From the NCBI GenBank assembly GCA_938017975.1, contig CALIKQ010000006.1, forward strand, positions 62,001 through 126,000: a stretch of 64,000 bases of DNA. Reading direction: 5' to 3'. Shown one piece after another: positions 17,982 through 26,709 of the stretch (its first letter is position 1; every line of letters starts with the position of its first letter). This stretch comes from an uncultured Pseudomonadales bacterium (GTDB lineage: Bacteria; Pseudomonadota; Gammaproteobacteria; Pseudomonadales; Azotimanducaceae). Position numbers and translations under genes: made by a program. The notes below the pieces were generated by a model. That model saw only the letters and a list, made by a program, of their open reading frames with translations, was not told the origin of the DNA and searched no databases.

Positions 17982-19049
17982 ATGTTGGCCCTTAATCCGC
18001 AGACCCGTAAAAAGCTGGCGCGTTTCAGAAAAATACGCCTCGGTTATTACAGCTTCTTGTGTCTCAGCGCCTTGATCGCACTGCTCAGCGTAGCAGAGCT
18101 CTTTGTCAATAGTCGCGCCTTGATCGTTCATTATAATGACACGCTCTATTTCCCCACCTACGGTAGCTTCTACCCTGGCACGACCTTTGGTCAGGATTAC
18201 AGTTATGAGACCAACTACCGAGAGCTCGCTACAACCTTCGACAACAGCGATTCCGATCATTGGGTTTTGATGCCTTTCGTACCCTACAACCCCTATGAAA
18301 ACGACGCCAAAGGCGGGATCATGCGGCCTGAAGCGCCTGACTTCAGCGCAGGCCATTTTCTGGGCACTGATACGACCAGCCGAGACATTCTCGCTCGATT
18401 GGTCTATGGAACCCGGACAGCCCTGCTCTTCGCTTTTGCGTTTATGTGCAGCGTTTACTTGATTGGCATTGTCATCGGATGCGCGATGGGATATCTAGGC
18501 GGATTGTTCGATCTGTTTTTTCAACGTCTCATCGAAATTTGGTCGAACATTCCCTTTCTGTATATGGTCATCATCGTCTTTTCGGTGATCCCATCGGCCG
18601 CCTCAATCCCAGTGCGAATTGGCATTCTCTTGTCAGTGATGGTGCTCTTCAGCTGGACCTCCATGACCTACTACATGCGCACCGAGACCTACAAAGAAAA
18701 ATCCCGGGATTATGTGGCCGCCGCGCGAGTGATGGGCGCGGGCGCGCCCAGAATCATATTCCGCCATATCTTACCTAATGTCTTATCGACACTGGTCACT
18801 TTCATGCCCTTTACCGTCGTTTCTGCGATTTCAGCCATCACGGCGCTTGATTTTCTCGGCTTTGGTCTTCCGGTGCCGACACCCAGCTTGGGAGAGCTGC
18901 TACAGCAGGGCACTGCTAATCTGCGCACGGCACCCTGGATCGTAACAGCAGCCTTTGGCACTCTGGTCATCATTCTGAGTCTGGTCACGTTTATCGGCGA
19001 GGCCATTCGAGAATCCTTCGACCCTAAACAATTTACCCTTTATCGGTGA
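17982..19049 (+). CDS. yejE: Peptide ABC transporter permease (YejE-type)
   Basis: The second permease, 355 residues, starting 2 bp after yejB. The N-terminal extension RARFRKIRLGYYS-like, followed by VNSRALIVHYNDTLYFPTYG, is a YejE trademark. The core has LGTDTTSRDILARLVYGTRTALLF and an EAA loop near DYVAAARVMGAGAPRI, ending with GEAIRESFDPKQF. Together with YejB it forms the pore for the imported peptide. Confidence 0.88.
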   Translation: MLALNPQTRKKLARFRKIRLGYYSFLCLSALIALLSVAELFVNSRALIVHYNDTLYFPTYGSFYPGTTFGQDYSYETNYRELATTFDNSDSDHWVLMPFVPYNPYENDAKGGIMRPEAPDFSAGHFLGTDTTSRDILARLVYGTRTALLFAFAFMCSVYLIGIVIGCAMGYLGGLFDLFFQRLIEIWSNIPFLYMVIIVFSVIPSAASIPVRIGILLSVMVLFSWTSMTYYMRTETYKEKSRDYVAAARVMGAGAPRIIFRHILPNVLSTLVTFMPFTVVSAISAITALDFLGFGLPVPTPSLGELLQQGTANLRTAPWIVTAAFGTLVIILSLVTFIGEAIRESFDPKQFTLYR

Positions 19050-19056
19050 GCCCGTT

Positions 19057-21006
19057 ATGAAACTCAAACTCTACCTTGCACTTGCTTTGCTGATCCTTGC
19101 GGCGTGCGGCGATAGTCCGCCCCAGGAGCAATCGCGAATAATCGACAATACCGAAGAAGTTCAACAGTATTATAAAGATCACCCCGACTTCTTCTCTTTT
19201 AAAACCCTCAACGATGTGCCGAGTAATCTCGATTGGGAGGACGGTGCCGATCTGCCCGAGGTGGGCAGTTCAAACGCTGTAAAGGGCGGCATGGAAACAG
19301 TGCGTTTGGCAGATTTCCCCAGAACCCTTAGAACGGTTGGACCTGACTCAAACGGTGGTTTCAGGCCCTGGATCCTCGATTATACCTCGATGGCTTTGGC
19401 CCACCGCCATCCTAACCAGCTCGATTATTTCCCAGGTTTAGCGAACCGCTGGGCTGTCGATCAAGACGCTAAAACCGTCTATGTCGAACTCGATCCGAAC
19501 GCGACCTGGTCCGATGGCGTCCCAATTACAGCGGACGATTATTTATTTATCTTTTGGTTTTTCAGAACGCAATACATCACAGCCCCCTGGTACAACAATT
19601 GGTATGAAAGCCAATACACCAATATCACTCGATATAGCGATCATATGATCTCGATTTCGATTCCTGAACTCAAACCCGATACCGATTCCAAGGTATTAGA
19701 GCTCCGCCCCTTGCCCCGACACTTCTACAGCGAGGTTGGCGATGACTTTATTGAGCGGTATCAATGGCGATTCGCCCCGACCACTGCGGCCTATCTCCTA
19801 AAAGAGGGCGACCTTAAAAAGGGTCGCTCCATCAAACTCACCCGCAACGCCGATTGGTGGGCCAAGGACAAAAAGCATTGGCGCTATCGATTTAATATCG
19901 ACAGGGTCAATCTCATTGTAATTCGAGACACACCAAAGGTTTTTGAGGCATTTAAGCGCGGCGACATTGACCAGTTCGGATTAAACCTCTCCGAATACTG
20001 GTATGAAAAACTCCCCAACACCGACGCGGACGTCGAAAATGGCTATATCCACAAGAAATGGTTTTTTAACGAGCGACCCCGGCCGCCCTACGGACTCTGG
20101 ATCAATACCGACAGACCCCTGCTCAACGAAAAAAGCGTACGCCTTGGCATACAGCATGCCACACACTGGCAACTCGTCATTGACCAGTTCTTCAGAGGCG
20201 ATTATGACCGCCTCAATACTGCCAATGATGGTTACGGCCCTTTCAGTCACCCAACCCTGAGCGCCAGACCTTTTAATGTTGAGGCAGCGATGAAACACTT
20301 CGCGGACGCTGGATTTGTTGAACGCGGCGATGACGGCATTCTGATGCGCGAAGACGGAACGCGTCTTGCCTTTACGGTGTCTTCGGGCTATGAATCTATG
20401 AAAGACATCTTAACGATTTTAAAAGAGGAGGCGTTGAAGGCCGGTATCGAATTTCGCGTGGAGGTGCTCGATGGCACTGCGGGCTGGAAAAAGGTTCAAG
20501 AAAAGCAGCACGATATTCACTTCTCCGCTTTTGGCTACAGTCTCGAGCTCTATCCGCGGTTTTGGGAAACCTACCACTCGAGTAATGCCTATGATAAAGC
20601 CTTCTTGGAGGACGGCAGCGTCAATCCCGAGCGAAAATCAAAAACCCAAACCAACAACCTTGAAAGCTTTGCAGTCTTTGAGATGGATAGACTGATTGAT
20701 CAATATCGTCAAGCATCAGACAGCGAAACCATGATAAAACTCGCCCACACCATGAGCGAGTTGCATCATGATGAAGCCTCCTTTGTGCCCGGCTTCTATT
20801 CGGGCTTCTTCAGACTCGGGCATTGGCGATGGATTCAGTACCCAGCTGATTTCAGCTTCAAGCATGCTTCTGGTCCATCTCAGTACTTCGTTCACTGGAT
20901 TGATCAAGACATCAAGGCGGAGACGCTCAATGCTCGAGCCGACAATCTACCTTTAACCAAAACCATCGAAATCTACGATCAATACAGGACTGCTCCATCA
21001 CCATGA
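19057..21006 (+). CDS. yejA: Peptide ABC transporter substrate-binding lipoprotein (YejA-type)
   Basis: A 649-residue family-5 solute-binding protein, anchored as a lipoprotein: the lipobox LAAC lies near residues 14-17 after a short hydrophobic signal. Motifs NRWAVDQDAKTVYVELD and WSDGVPITADDYLF are typical of YejA/OppA. YejA proteins bind oligopeptides; in E. coli the system also admits microcin C. Here the gene sits after the two permeases, unlike E. coli, where yejA comes first. Confidence 0.88.
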   Translation: MKLKLYLALALLILAACGDSPPQEQSRIIDNTEEVQQYYKDHPDFFSFKTLNDVPSNLDWEDGADLPEVGSSNAVKGGMETVRLADFPRTLRTVGPDSNGGFRPWILDYTSMALAHRHPNQLDYFPGLANRWAVDQDAKTVYVELDPNATWSDGVPITADDYLFIFWFFRTQYITAPWYNNWYESQYTNITRYSDHMISISIPELKPDTDSKVLELRPLPRHFYSEVGDDFIERYQWRFAPTTAAYLLKEGDLKKGRSIKLTRNADWWAKDKKHWRYRFNIDRVNLIVIRDTPKVFEAFKRGDIDQFGLNLSEYWYEKLPNTDADVENGYIHKKWFFNERPRPPYGLWINTDRPLLNEKSVRLGIQHATHWQLVIDQFFRGDYDRLNTANDGYGPFSHPTLSARPFNVEAAMKHFADAGFVERGDDGILMREDGTRLAFTVSSGYESMKDILTILKEEALKAGIEFRVEVLDGTAGWKKVQEKQHDIHFSAFGYSLELYPRFWETYHSSNAYDKAFLEDGSVNPERKSKTQTNNLESFAVFEMDRLIDQYRQASDSETMIKLAHTMSELHHDEASFVPGFYSGFFRLGHWRWIQYPADFSFKHASGPSQYFVHWIDQDIKAETLNARADNLPLTKTIEIYDQYRTAPSP

Positions 21007-21977
21007 GCCCTTTATTGTCTGTTCAAGAATTGGTGACCGAATTCGAAACCGACGAAGGCCGTGTACGCGCTCTTGACGGTGTCAGCTTTGAGGTAACGGC
21101 TGGTGGCACGCTAGGCATTGTTGGGGAATCCGGTTGCGGTAAAAGTGTTAGTGCACTGTCGGTCATGGGCCTGCTTCCAAAACCTAATGGTCAAATCCAA
21201 GCTGGACAGATTCTGTTTAAAGGAGAGGATCTCGTAGCTGCGAGCAACGAACGCTTGAGCCAAATCCGAGGCGCGGAAATTGGTATGGTGTTTCAAGAGC
21301 CGATGACCGCACTGAATCCGGTGCACACCATCGGCAGGCAGCTCACCGAAGCCGTCGCACTGCACACGGACCAAGCCATTCCGGAGCAAATTGCCACGGC
21401 CATCGCTATTTTAAACAGGGTCGGGATCCCTGAGCCCGAAATCCGCATGACAGAATACCCGCATCAACTCTCTGGAGGGATGCGGCAGCGTATCGTGATT
21501 GCCATTGCGCTCATTTGCCAGCCTGAATTGCTGATTGCAGATGAACCCACCACTGCGCTGGATGTCACCATCCAGGCGCAAATTCTAGATCTCATTAGAT
21601 CCCTCCAACGCGATCTTGGTATGGCCATGATCATGATCACTCACGATCTGGGCGTCATTGCTGAAACCTGTGACACGGTGGTCGTGATGTACGCTGGACA
21701 AGTGGTCGAATACGGGAGTGTGTTCGACATCTTTGACGCGCCAAAACACCCCTACACACAGGGTTTACTTCGATCAATCCCAAGACTCGATGGCCCATCT
21801 AAGCAGCCGCTGGATATCATCCCTGGCATGGTGCCTAGCCTGCATGATTTACCACCGGGATGCCGCTTTGCCAACCGTTGTGCGCATCAAATACCCGATT
21901 GCAGCGGGGCGCAACCTGCTGTTGAACCCGTGACCAATGTCCATCAAGTTCGATGTCTCAGGTGGCAAGACCTATGA
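21003..21977 (+). CDS. Peptide ABC transporter ATPase (DppD-like)
   Basis: A 324-residue ATPase with Walker [10 protein letters not shown]-loop [11 protein letters not shown], signature LSGGMRQR and Walker [13 protein letters not shown]. The C-terminus has the oligopeptide-transporter cysteine motif ([12 protein letters not shown]...C) that suggests an iron-sulfur or metal site. It overlaps yejA by 4 bp (ATGA). In E. coli a single fused protein, YejF, does this work; here the N-terminal half is a separate gene. Confidence 0.9.
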   Translation: MSPLLSVQELVTEFETDEGRVRALDGVSFEVTAGGTLGIVGESGCGKSVSALSVMGLLPKPNGQIQAGQILFKGEDLVAASNERLSQIRGAEIGMVFQEPMTALNPVHTIGRQLTEAVALHTDQAIPEQIATAIAILNRVGIPEPEIRMTEYPHQLSGGMRQRIVIAIALICQPELLIADEPTTALDVTIQAQILDLIRSLQRDLGMAMIMITHDLGVIAETCDTVVVMYAGQVVEYGSVFDIFDAPKHPYTQGLLRSIPRLDGPSKQPLDIIPGMVPSLHDLPPGCRFANRCAHQIPDCSGAQPAVEPVTNVHQVRCLRWQDL

Positions 21978-22951
21978 CAACACCCCTGCTGGAAGTCGAG
22001 AATCTAAAAATGCACTTTCCGGTCAAGGGCGGCTTGTTCAACCGTGCCAAGGCCAAAAATTATGCTGTTGATGGCGTCAACCTAACCATCAACCCGGGTG
22101 AAACACTCGGCTTGGTCGGTGAATCCGGCTGTGGAAAGTCAACTCTAGGGCGGTGCATCACCCGCTTGTATCGTCCAACTGACGGCGTTATTAACTTCAA
22201 AGGCACGAATATTGCGCAACTGAGCAGCCGACAACTTTTGCCTTATCGACAAAATGTTCAAATGATTTTCCAAGATCCCATGGAATCTCTCAATGCTCGC
22301 CATACCGTCGGCGAACTTTTAGAAGAGCCCTTTATCATTCATGGAATCGGCGATCGGCAAAGTCGTCAAAAATCGGTCGCGGGATTGCTCGATACGGTCG
22401 GCCTCCCAGCTCGATCGGCCACAAGGTACCCCTTTGAGTTTTCTGGAGGGCAGCGGCAAAGAATCGGAATTGCGCGAGCACTGGCACTCAAACCGGAGCT
22501 GGTTATTTGCGATGAACCCGTGTCTGCTTTGGATGTTTCTATCCAGAGTCAAATATTGAACCTCCTCATGGACCTTCAGCGGGAATTCAATTTAGCCTAC
22601 CTCTTCATCGCGCACGATCTAGCGGTTGTGAAGCATATTTCAGACCGTGTCGCGATCATGTACCTCGGCAAGATCAGCGAACAAGCCAGCAGTGAAGCGA
22701 TCTATGCTGCCCCGCAACATCCCTACACGCAATCTCTCATCGCAGCCATTCCAAACCCGGACCCACACATCAAAGTCGAGCGAGTCCCCCTACAGGGTGA
22801 TGTACCGTCGCCGATTTCACCGCCCCCGGGATGCTCCTTTCACACTCGCTGTCCTCAGGCAACCGATCGCTGCGCAGTGGCGGCTCCCGAGCTGATTCCA
22901 ACCGATGATCAACATTGGGCAGCCTGTCACCTCGTAGGACCTCGACCGTGA
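21974..22951 (+). CDS. Peptide ABC transporter ATPase (DppF-like)
   Basis: The second ATPase, about 325 residues: [14 protein letters not shown] (Walker A), IFQDPMESLNARHTV, FSGGQRQRIGIARALA (signature), ICDEPVSALDVS (Walker B) and C-terminal PPPGCSFHTRCPQATDRC. ATG 21974 overlaps the previous stop as ATGA and has AGGTGG 8 bases upstream, so I prefer it to ATG 21953. With its neighbour it replaces the two halves of YejF. Confidence 0.9.
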   Translation: MTTPLLEVENLKMHFPVKGGLFNRAKAKNYAVDGVNLTINPGETLGLVGESGCGKSTLGRCITRLYRPTDGVINFKGTNIAQLSSRQLLPYRQNVQMIFQDPMESLNARHTVGELLEEPFIIHGIGDRQSRQKSVAGLLDTVGLPARSATRYPFEFSGGQRQRIGIARALALKPELVICDEPVSALDVSIQSQILNLLMDLQREFNLAYLFIAHDLAVVKHISDRVAIMYLGKISEQASSEAIYAAPQHPYTQSLIAAIPNPDPHIKVERVPLQGDVPSPISPPPGCSFHTRCPQATDRCAVAAPELIPTDDQHWAACHLVGPRP

Positions 22952-23388
22952 CGTCCATTACTCGCCGCCGCACCAGTGTTTTATGCCAACGAGAAAATTC
23001 GCTTCTCATGATCGAGCTTGAAGACCCGACAACCTTTAAGCGGTTTTGGTCCTTGCCTGGCGGCATGATCGAACAAGGGGAAAGCCCTGAGTCCTGTGCC
23101 GTTAGAGAAACCTTTGAGGAGACTGGATACGCAATCCATTTGACCAGTGAAGGTTTAAAAACAAACTATCTCTTTCGTTGGAACAAACACCACTATGCAT
23201 GCGAGTGCCATTGGTTTCTCGGCGCGCTCAACGAAGACCATGAGCCCGCAGTCGTCACCGATGCGGATTATCTGCTCGGGACTCAGTGGATTCCACTGCC
23301 TAGGGTGGCGGCGCTATTAAGCTACCACCCTCATATCCAAGAAGAATCGCTCAAACTTCTTCAAAGCGGCCGCATCAATTCGGTATAA
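22948..23388 (+). CDS. Nudix hydrolase (NudJ-like)
   Basis: A 146-residue Nudix enzyme. The full box GxxxxxExxxxxxxREUxEExGU is present (GMIEQGESPESCAVRETFEETGY). The C-terminus (EESLKLLQSGR) resembles phosphatase NudJ, which handles thiamine and nucleoside phosphates, but substrate is uncertain. GTG 22948 overlaps the ATPase stop as GTGA and has AGGA just upstream, so it is translationally coupled to the transporter operon. Confidence 0.82.
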   Translation: MTSITRRRTSVLCQRENSLLMIELEDPTTFKRFWSLPGGMIEQGESPESCAVRETFEETGYAIHLTSEGLKTNYLFRWNKHHYACECHWFLGALNEDHEPAVVTDADYLLGTQWIPLPRVAALLSYHPHIQEESLKLLQSGRINSV

Positions 23389-23389
23389 T
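23360..23389 (+). promoter_or_regulatory. Probable promoter for the SIS gene
   Basis: TATAAT at 23384-23389 is a perfect -10; TTCAAA at 23360-23365 is a weak -35 at 18 bp. It lies across the Nudix stop codon, so the SIS gene and the folate genes can be expressed separately from the transporter operon. It also argues that the SIS protein starts downstream of this point. Confidence 0.45.
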
Positions 23390-23439
23390 TGCATCGATTC
23401 AGTGCACCCACAGCCCGCGTGGCGAAAAAGGACCCACCT

Positions 23440-24042
23440 TTGGATATTCGAGAAAACATGAAGCGGATCATGGACGCTGAAGCCGCAGCCATCCAGCAAG
23501 TCTCAGTCACGGAAGATTTTGAAGCCAGCGTGCAGCTATTGCTTGATACCCCGGGTCGAGTCATCACCACAGGGATCGGCAAAGCGGGATTTATCGCACG
23601 AAAATTTGCCGCAACCTTAGCATCAACTGGTACACCTGCTTTTTTTATTCACCCGGCGGAAGCGGGTCACGGTGATCTCGGAATGGTGACAACTCGTGAC
23701 ACCATTGTTGCATTTTCAACGAGTGGCAAATCCAACGAAGTCATCCAAATGCTGCAAATCGCTCAACAACTCGGCATCGGTCAAGTGATTGGTGTGACAT
23801 CCCATAAGGATTCTCCCATGAGGGGGTTTTGCAAGCTGATACTTGATATGGGGCCAAATATCATCGAGCCTTGTCCACTCTCTCTCACGCCCAGTGCCTC
23901 TATTGCCGTCATGTTAGCCATCAGCGATGCGATCGCGCTCACGCTGATGTCTCTCAAAGACTTCACCAAAGAAGATTATGGGCGCAGACATCACAGTGGA
24001 TATTTGGGCAGTATTACCCGCACGCCATCAGACGCACAATAA
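23440..24042 (+). CDS. SIS-domain sugar-phosphate isomerase (KpsF/GutQ-like, no CBS domains)
   Basis: A 200-residue SIS protein resembling arabinose-5-phosphate isomerase (KdsD/KpsF/GutQ), which makes the precursor of Kdo. It has TTGIGKAGFIARKFAATLASTGTPAFF, HPAEAGHGDLGM, EPCPLSLTPSAS and a C-terminal HH.GYLG in place of SHPGGxLG. The CBS pair of KdsD is absent, so it is about 120 residues shorter. TTG 23440 has AAGGA 7 bases upstream; ATG 23458 and GTG 23419 are alternatives. TTG 23389 lies inside the -10 and is unlikely. Confidence 0.72.
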   Translation: MDIRENMKRIMDAEAAAIQQVSVTEDFEASVQLLLDTPGRVITTGIGKAGFIARKFAATLASTGTPAFFIHPAEAGHGDLGMVTTRDTIVAFSTSGKSNEVIQMLQIAQQLGIGQVIGVTSHKDSPMRGFCKLILDMGPNIIEPCPLSLTPSASIAVMLAISDAIALTLMSLKDFTKEDYGRRHHSGYLGSITRTPSDAQ

Positions 24043-24056
24043 TCAGGCGATGCGTC

Positions 24057-24962
24057 GTGTCTTCCTTTAATCTATCAAAACTCGCCAATAAGTATTTTTT
24101 AGAGGCCGCACTCAGTGCCAAGGACCTTGCGCATGTCCCCAACGTTTTAGCGTTGATCGCAAGCGACGACGAGCCTTCTCTGGCCTATGCTCGAGCAACG
24201 CGCCAACGATTTGTCCAGGCTGGCTTCAAGTATGAGCTGCGCAAAGTTAATCGGCTCGAGCTTGAACAGGAAATACTTCGGGCCAATGACGATCCTGAGA
24301 TTCATGGCATCTTCATTTATTATCCTATTTTTGCGAATCGACAGGACGATTTTTTAAGAAACCAAGTCCACTACACCAAAGACATCGAAGCCGGCAGTCA
24401 ATATTGGACTCGCAAACTCTACGCCAATGAGCGGCATGCGGCAGATGATCAACCCGGTAAAAAGGCAGTGTTACCCTGCACACCTCTGGCGATTGTGAAG
24501 CTGCTGATCGAACTTGGTGTTTACCAGGATATCTCTGACGATAACTCACAGCCCTTGCTGGGACGTACCGTCACCATATTCAATCGCAGCGAGGTCATCG
24601 GACGCCCCTTAGCCGTCATGCTCTCTAACGATGGCGCCCGCGTTCTGTCCTTTGATGAACATGGCCCCTTGGAATTTATCAATGCCCAACCTCGAGAAAT
24701 CAAGATTGGTCGGTCCGAGGCGCTGATCGCAGCAGATATCGTAATCACAGGTGTTCCGAATACCAGCTTTCCACCCATCACAGCCTCAGAAATCAGACCA
24801 GAAACGGCTTGCATCAACTTTTCAAGCGTCAACAACTTCAGCGACGACATCACCACACAGACCGCACGCTTTTTGCCCCGGGTTGGCCCAATGACGGTTG
24901 CCATGTGTCTGCGTAACACCCTGAGGCTTTATCAAAACTTTCATCAGGAATCGAGCCTATGA
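24057..24962 (+). CDS. FolD-family methylenetetrahydrofolate dehydrogenase, Mtd1-like and probably monofunctional
   Basis: A 301-residue member of the FolD family. FolD normally oxidises 5,10-methylene-THF and then hydrolyses methenyl-THF using a Lys in YxxxK. Here that motif reads Y44-A-R-A-T48, so the Lys is Thr, and the Gln of VQLPLP is Tyr88 (IFIYYPIF). Both changes are those of yeast Mtd1, an NAD-dependent dehydrogenase lacking cyclohydrolase. NRSEVIGRPLAVMLSNDGA, VITGVP, CINFSSVNNFSDD and RVGPMTVAMCLRN also match Mtd1. The Asp after VLSF points to NAD. GTG 24057 fits the family length; the next gene overlaps by 4 bp. Confidence 0.82.
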   Translation: MSSFNLSKLANKYFLEAALSAKDLAHVPNVLALIASDDEPSLAYARATRQRFVQAGFKYELRKVNRLELEQEILRANDDPEIHGIFIYYPIFANRQDDFLRNQVHYTKDIEAGSQYWTRKLYANERHAADDQPGKKAVLPCTPLAIVKLLIELGVYQDISDDNSQPLLGRTVTIFNRSEVIGRPLAVMLSNDGARVLSFDEHGPLEFINAQPREIKIGRSEALIAADIVITGVPNTSFPPITASEIRPETACINFSSVNNFSDDITTQTARFLPRVGPMTVAMCLRNTLRLYQNFHQESSL

Positions 24963-25543
24963 GGGCCAATACGTCGATCGGCGATTGGCTAGATGCCCTG
25001 GCCAGCCGAAACCCCACGCCAGGCGGTGGCGCCGTAGCCGCGCATCTTGGCGCGCAGTCGACGGCCTTGTTTGCGATGGTGTGCCGTTACAGCAAGCATG
25101 GGGATTTTGGTCCGCAATTCATTGCCGCGCTCGATGCCAGCACCCAACGTTTTTTAGAACTTGGCGAAGCCGACGAAGCGGCTTACAAAACGCTGATCAA
25201 ATCCCTCAAGACTGGGCGCCAAAACGGTTTTGAACCTGATCAAATCGATGCTGCCTACCTGCAAGCTGCGGAACCTCCGCTGATGATTTTTGAGTTAGCC
25301 GCCAAGATTGCGCGTCAGTTTCAAACCGTTCAAGCCTCCACCAACCAAAATCTCGCCTCAGACACAGCGATGGTTGGCCTGATGCTCGATTGCACCCTGA
25401 AATGCGCCGAGCTGAACATTCACATTAATCTCGATGCCTGCACAGATCCCGCCTTGGCTGCCCCTTATCTGGACCGGATTCAGAGTCACTCAGAGACCCG
25501 TCAGTCCCTCACTGCCATCATCACCAAGCCTTCTGCCCAGTGA
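24959..25543 (+). CDS. fchA: FTCD_C-family methenyltetrahydrofolate cyclohydrolase (FchA-type)
   Basis: A 194-residue helical protein of the cyclodeaminase/cyclohydrolase (FTCD_C) family. The N-terminus shows the typical NPTPGGGAVAAHLGAQSTAL; later come AAEPPLMIFELA and NLASDTAMVGLMLDCTL. Stand-alone members act either as formimino-THF cyclodeaminase or, like Methylobacterium FchA, as methenyl-THF cyclohydrolase. No histidine-degradation genes are near, and the gene overlaps a dehydrogenase that appears to lack cyclohydrolase (ATGA junction), so the FchA role is favoured. It probably yields 10-formyl-THF for purN and other users. Confidence 0.8.
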   Translation: MRANTSIGDWLDALASRNPTPGGGAVAAHLGAQSTALFAMVCRYSKHGDFGPQFIAALDASTQRFLELGEADEAAYKTLIKSLKTGRQNGFEPDQIDAAYLQAAEPPLMIFELAAKIARQFQTVQASTNQNLASDTAMVGLMLDCTLKCAELNIHINLDACTDPALAAPYLDRIQSHSETRQSLTAIITKPSAQ

Positions 25544-26694
25544 GACCTTTCATTTGCTGTGCGAGCTTCACGGTATGTCTTTTGCTCGTTGCCAGCTGTG
25601 GTTCAAACCGTCCATCAGAAACTTTAGATCCGGTCAGTGCAAACAGCGAGCAGAGAGCACTGAAGACTCGGCTCGAACAGGTCCTTTTTGATCAAATCGT
25701 TAAACCTCCGGTGGCACTCCCCCTTGATGAGGCGCCCTTGCGCGAACTTCGAATGAATTGCCTTGAACGCATTGAATCGAGCGTTGACACCACATTGTTA
25801 AGGGCGGACCAACAGCGCCTTCTCGATGCCCTACGATGGGCGCGAGGGGAGGCAATCAACCAGAACCAGGCCATAACTGGCCAGATCCCGGTTGGCATCG
25901 AACCCTGGCTCTACGCGCGGCTACAGCGCCTGCAGCGCACCCAATTCCCACCTGAGGTAGACACGCAGGAACGATCACATCTAATCGGCGCTGGAGACAG
26001 CGACATTCAGCAGTTTTTTGACCTGATTCAAGAAGCATTATTGACCCAGGCTCAACTCAACCCACTGACCCTTGATTATGACCGTTTGGATGCATTACTG
26101 GTCAAGCCAACCTTGCTATCAACCGACCGCGCCTTTTTCTACCAGGACAACGATTCAAGCATCCGAATCAACCGATCAATATTGCCTGATTTGGCTTGGG
26201 CAGATGCCGAAATCATCGCGCTGACCCAGGGCCTTCCGGGCCACCATTTCCTGAAATCCCAGAGTCGTTCTCCCAATTGGTTTCCTGCCCAATCAATAAT
26301 CAATCGATCGGCGATGAGTCTGTTTCTGCTCGAACGGCTCGCTGAAGAACCTTTCTACCAGACGCGCTACTCGCAAGGTGCGCACCTAAGCCACCTTACC
26401 CTCACCACCCTCGTCTATTTAAAGGCCGTTGACCCCGAACTTACGCTTGATTTTTTTGATCAGTCTTTGGGTGCGCACTCAGTCAGTCAGCCCAGATTAA
26501 AGCATGCCTTTGACCGAGCCCTAAGGAACCGCCAAACACTGATTGCAGAAGCTGAAGCCCTTAGAAGTATCGAGCGAACTGTTTTTATCAAAGGCGTTCC
26601 AATGAAGCCTACAAAACTCAACGACGATGCCCGCGCCCGCCTTGACACCCTCATCGATTCTCTGAATCTGCCGCTCAAGGCACTGAAGTTATAA
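25540..26694 (+). CDS. Lipoprotein, probably a degenerate DUF885-like protein
   Basis: A 384-residue secreted lipoprotein: signal with lipobox VASC near residues 17-20. The middle region reads IIALTQGLPGHHFLKSQ. DUF885 proteins carry HEAIPGHHLQ there, so the HE pair of the zinc site is Thr-Gln here. The later EGWALY motif is also not intact (RSAMSLFLLERLAEE). The protein is shorter than typical DUF885 members. GTG 25540 overlaps fchA by 4 bp. If related, it is probably no longer a metallopeptidase; family membership is inference. Confidence 0.55.
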   Translation: MRPFICCASFTVCLLLVASCGSNRPSETLDPVSANSEQRALKTRLEQVLFDQIVKPPVALPLDEAPLRELRMNCLERIESSVDTTLLRADQQRLLDALRWARGEAINQNQAITGQIPVGIEPWLYARLQRLQRTQFPPEVDTQERSHLIGAGDSDIQQFFDLIQEALLTQAQLNPLTLDYDRLDALLVKPTLLSTDRAFFYQDNDSSIRINRSILPDLAWADAEIIALTQGLPGHHFLKSQSRSPNWFPAQSIINRSAMSLFLLERLAEEPFYQTRYSQGAHLSHLTLTTLVYLKAVDPELTLDFFDQSLGAHSVSQPRLKHAFDRALRNRQTLIAEAEALRSIERTVFIKGVPMKPTKLNDDARARLDTLIDSLNLPLKALKL

Positions 26695-26709
26695 AGGCTG
26701 GTCCGAACC

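Noticed and set aside
23871-24056. Upstream extension of the Mtd1-like dehydrogenase
   Set aside because: The extra residues overlap the SIS gene and do not belong to the FolD family; GTG 24057 gives the family length.
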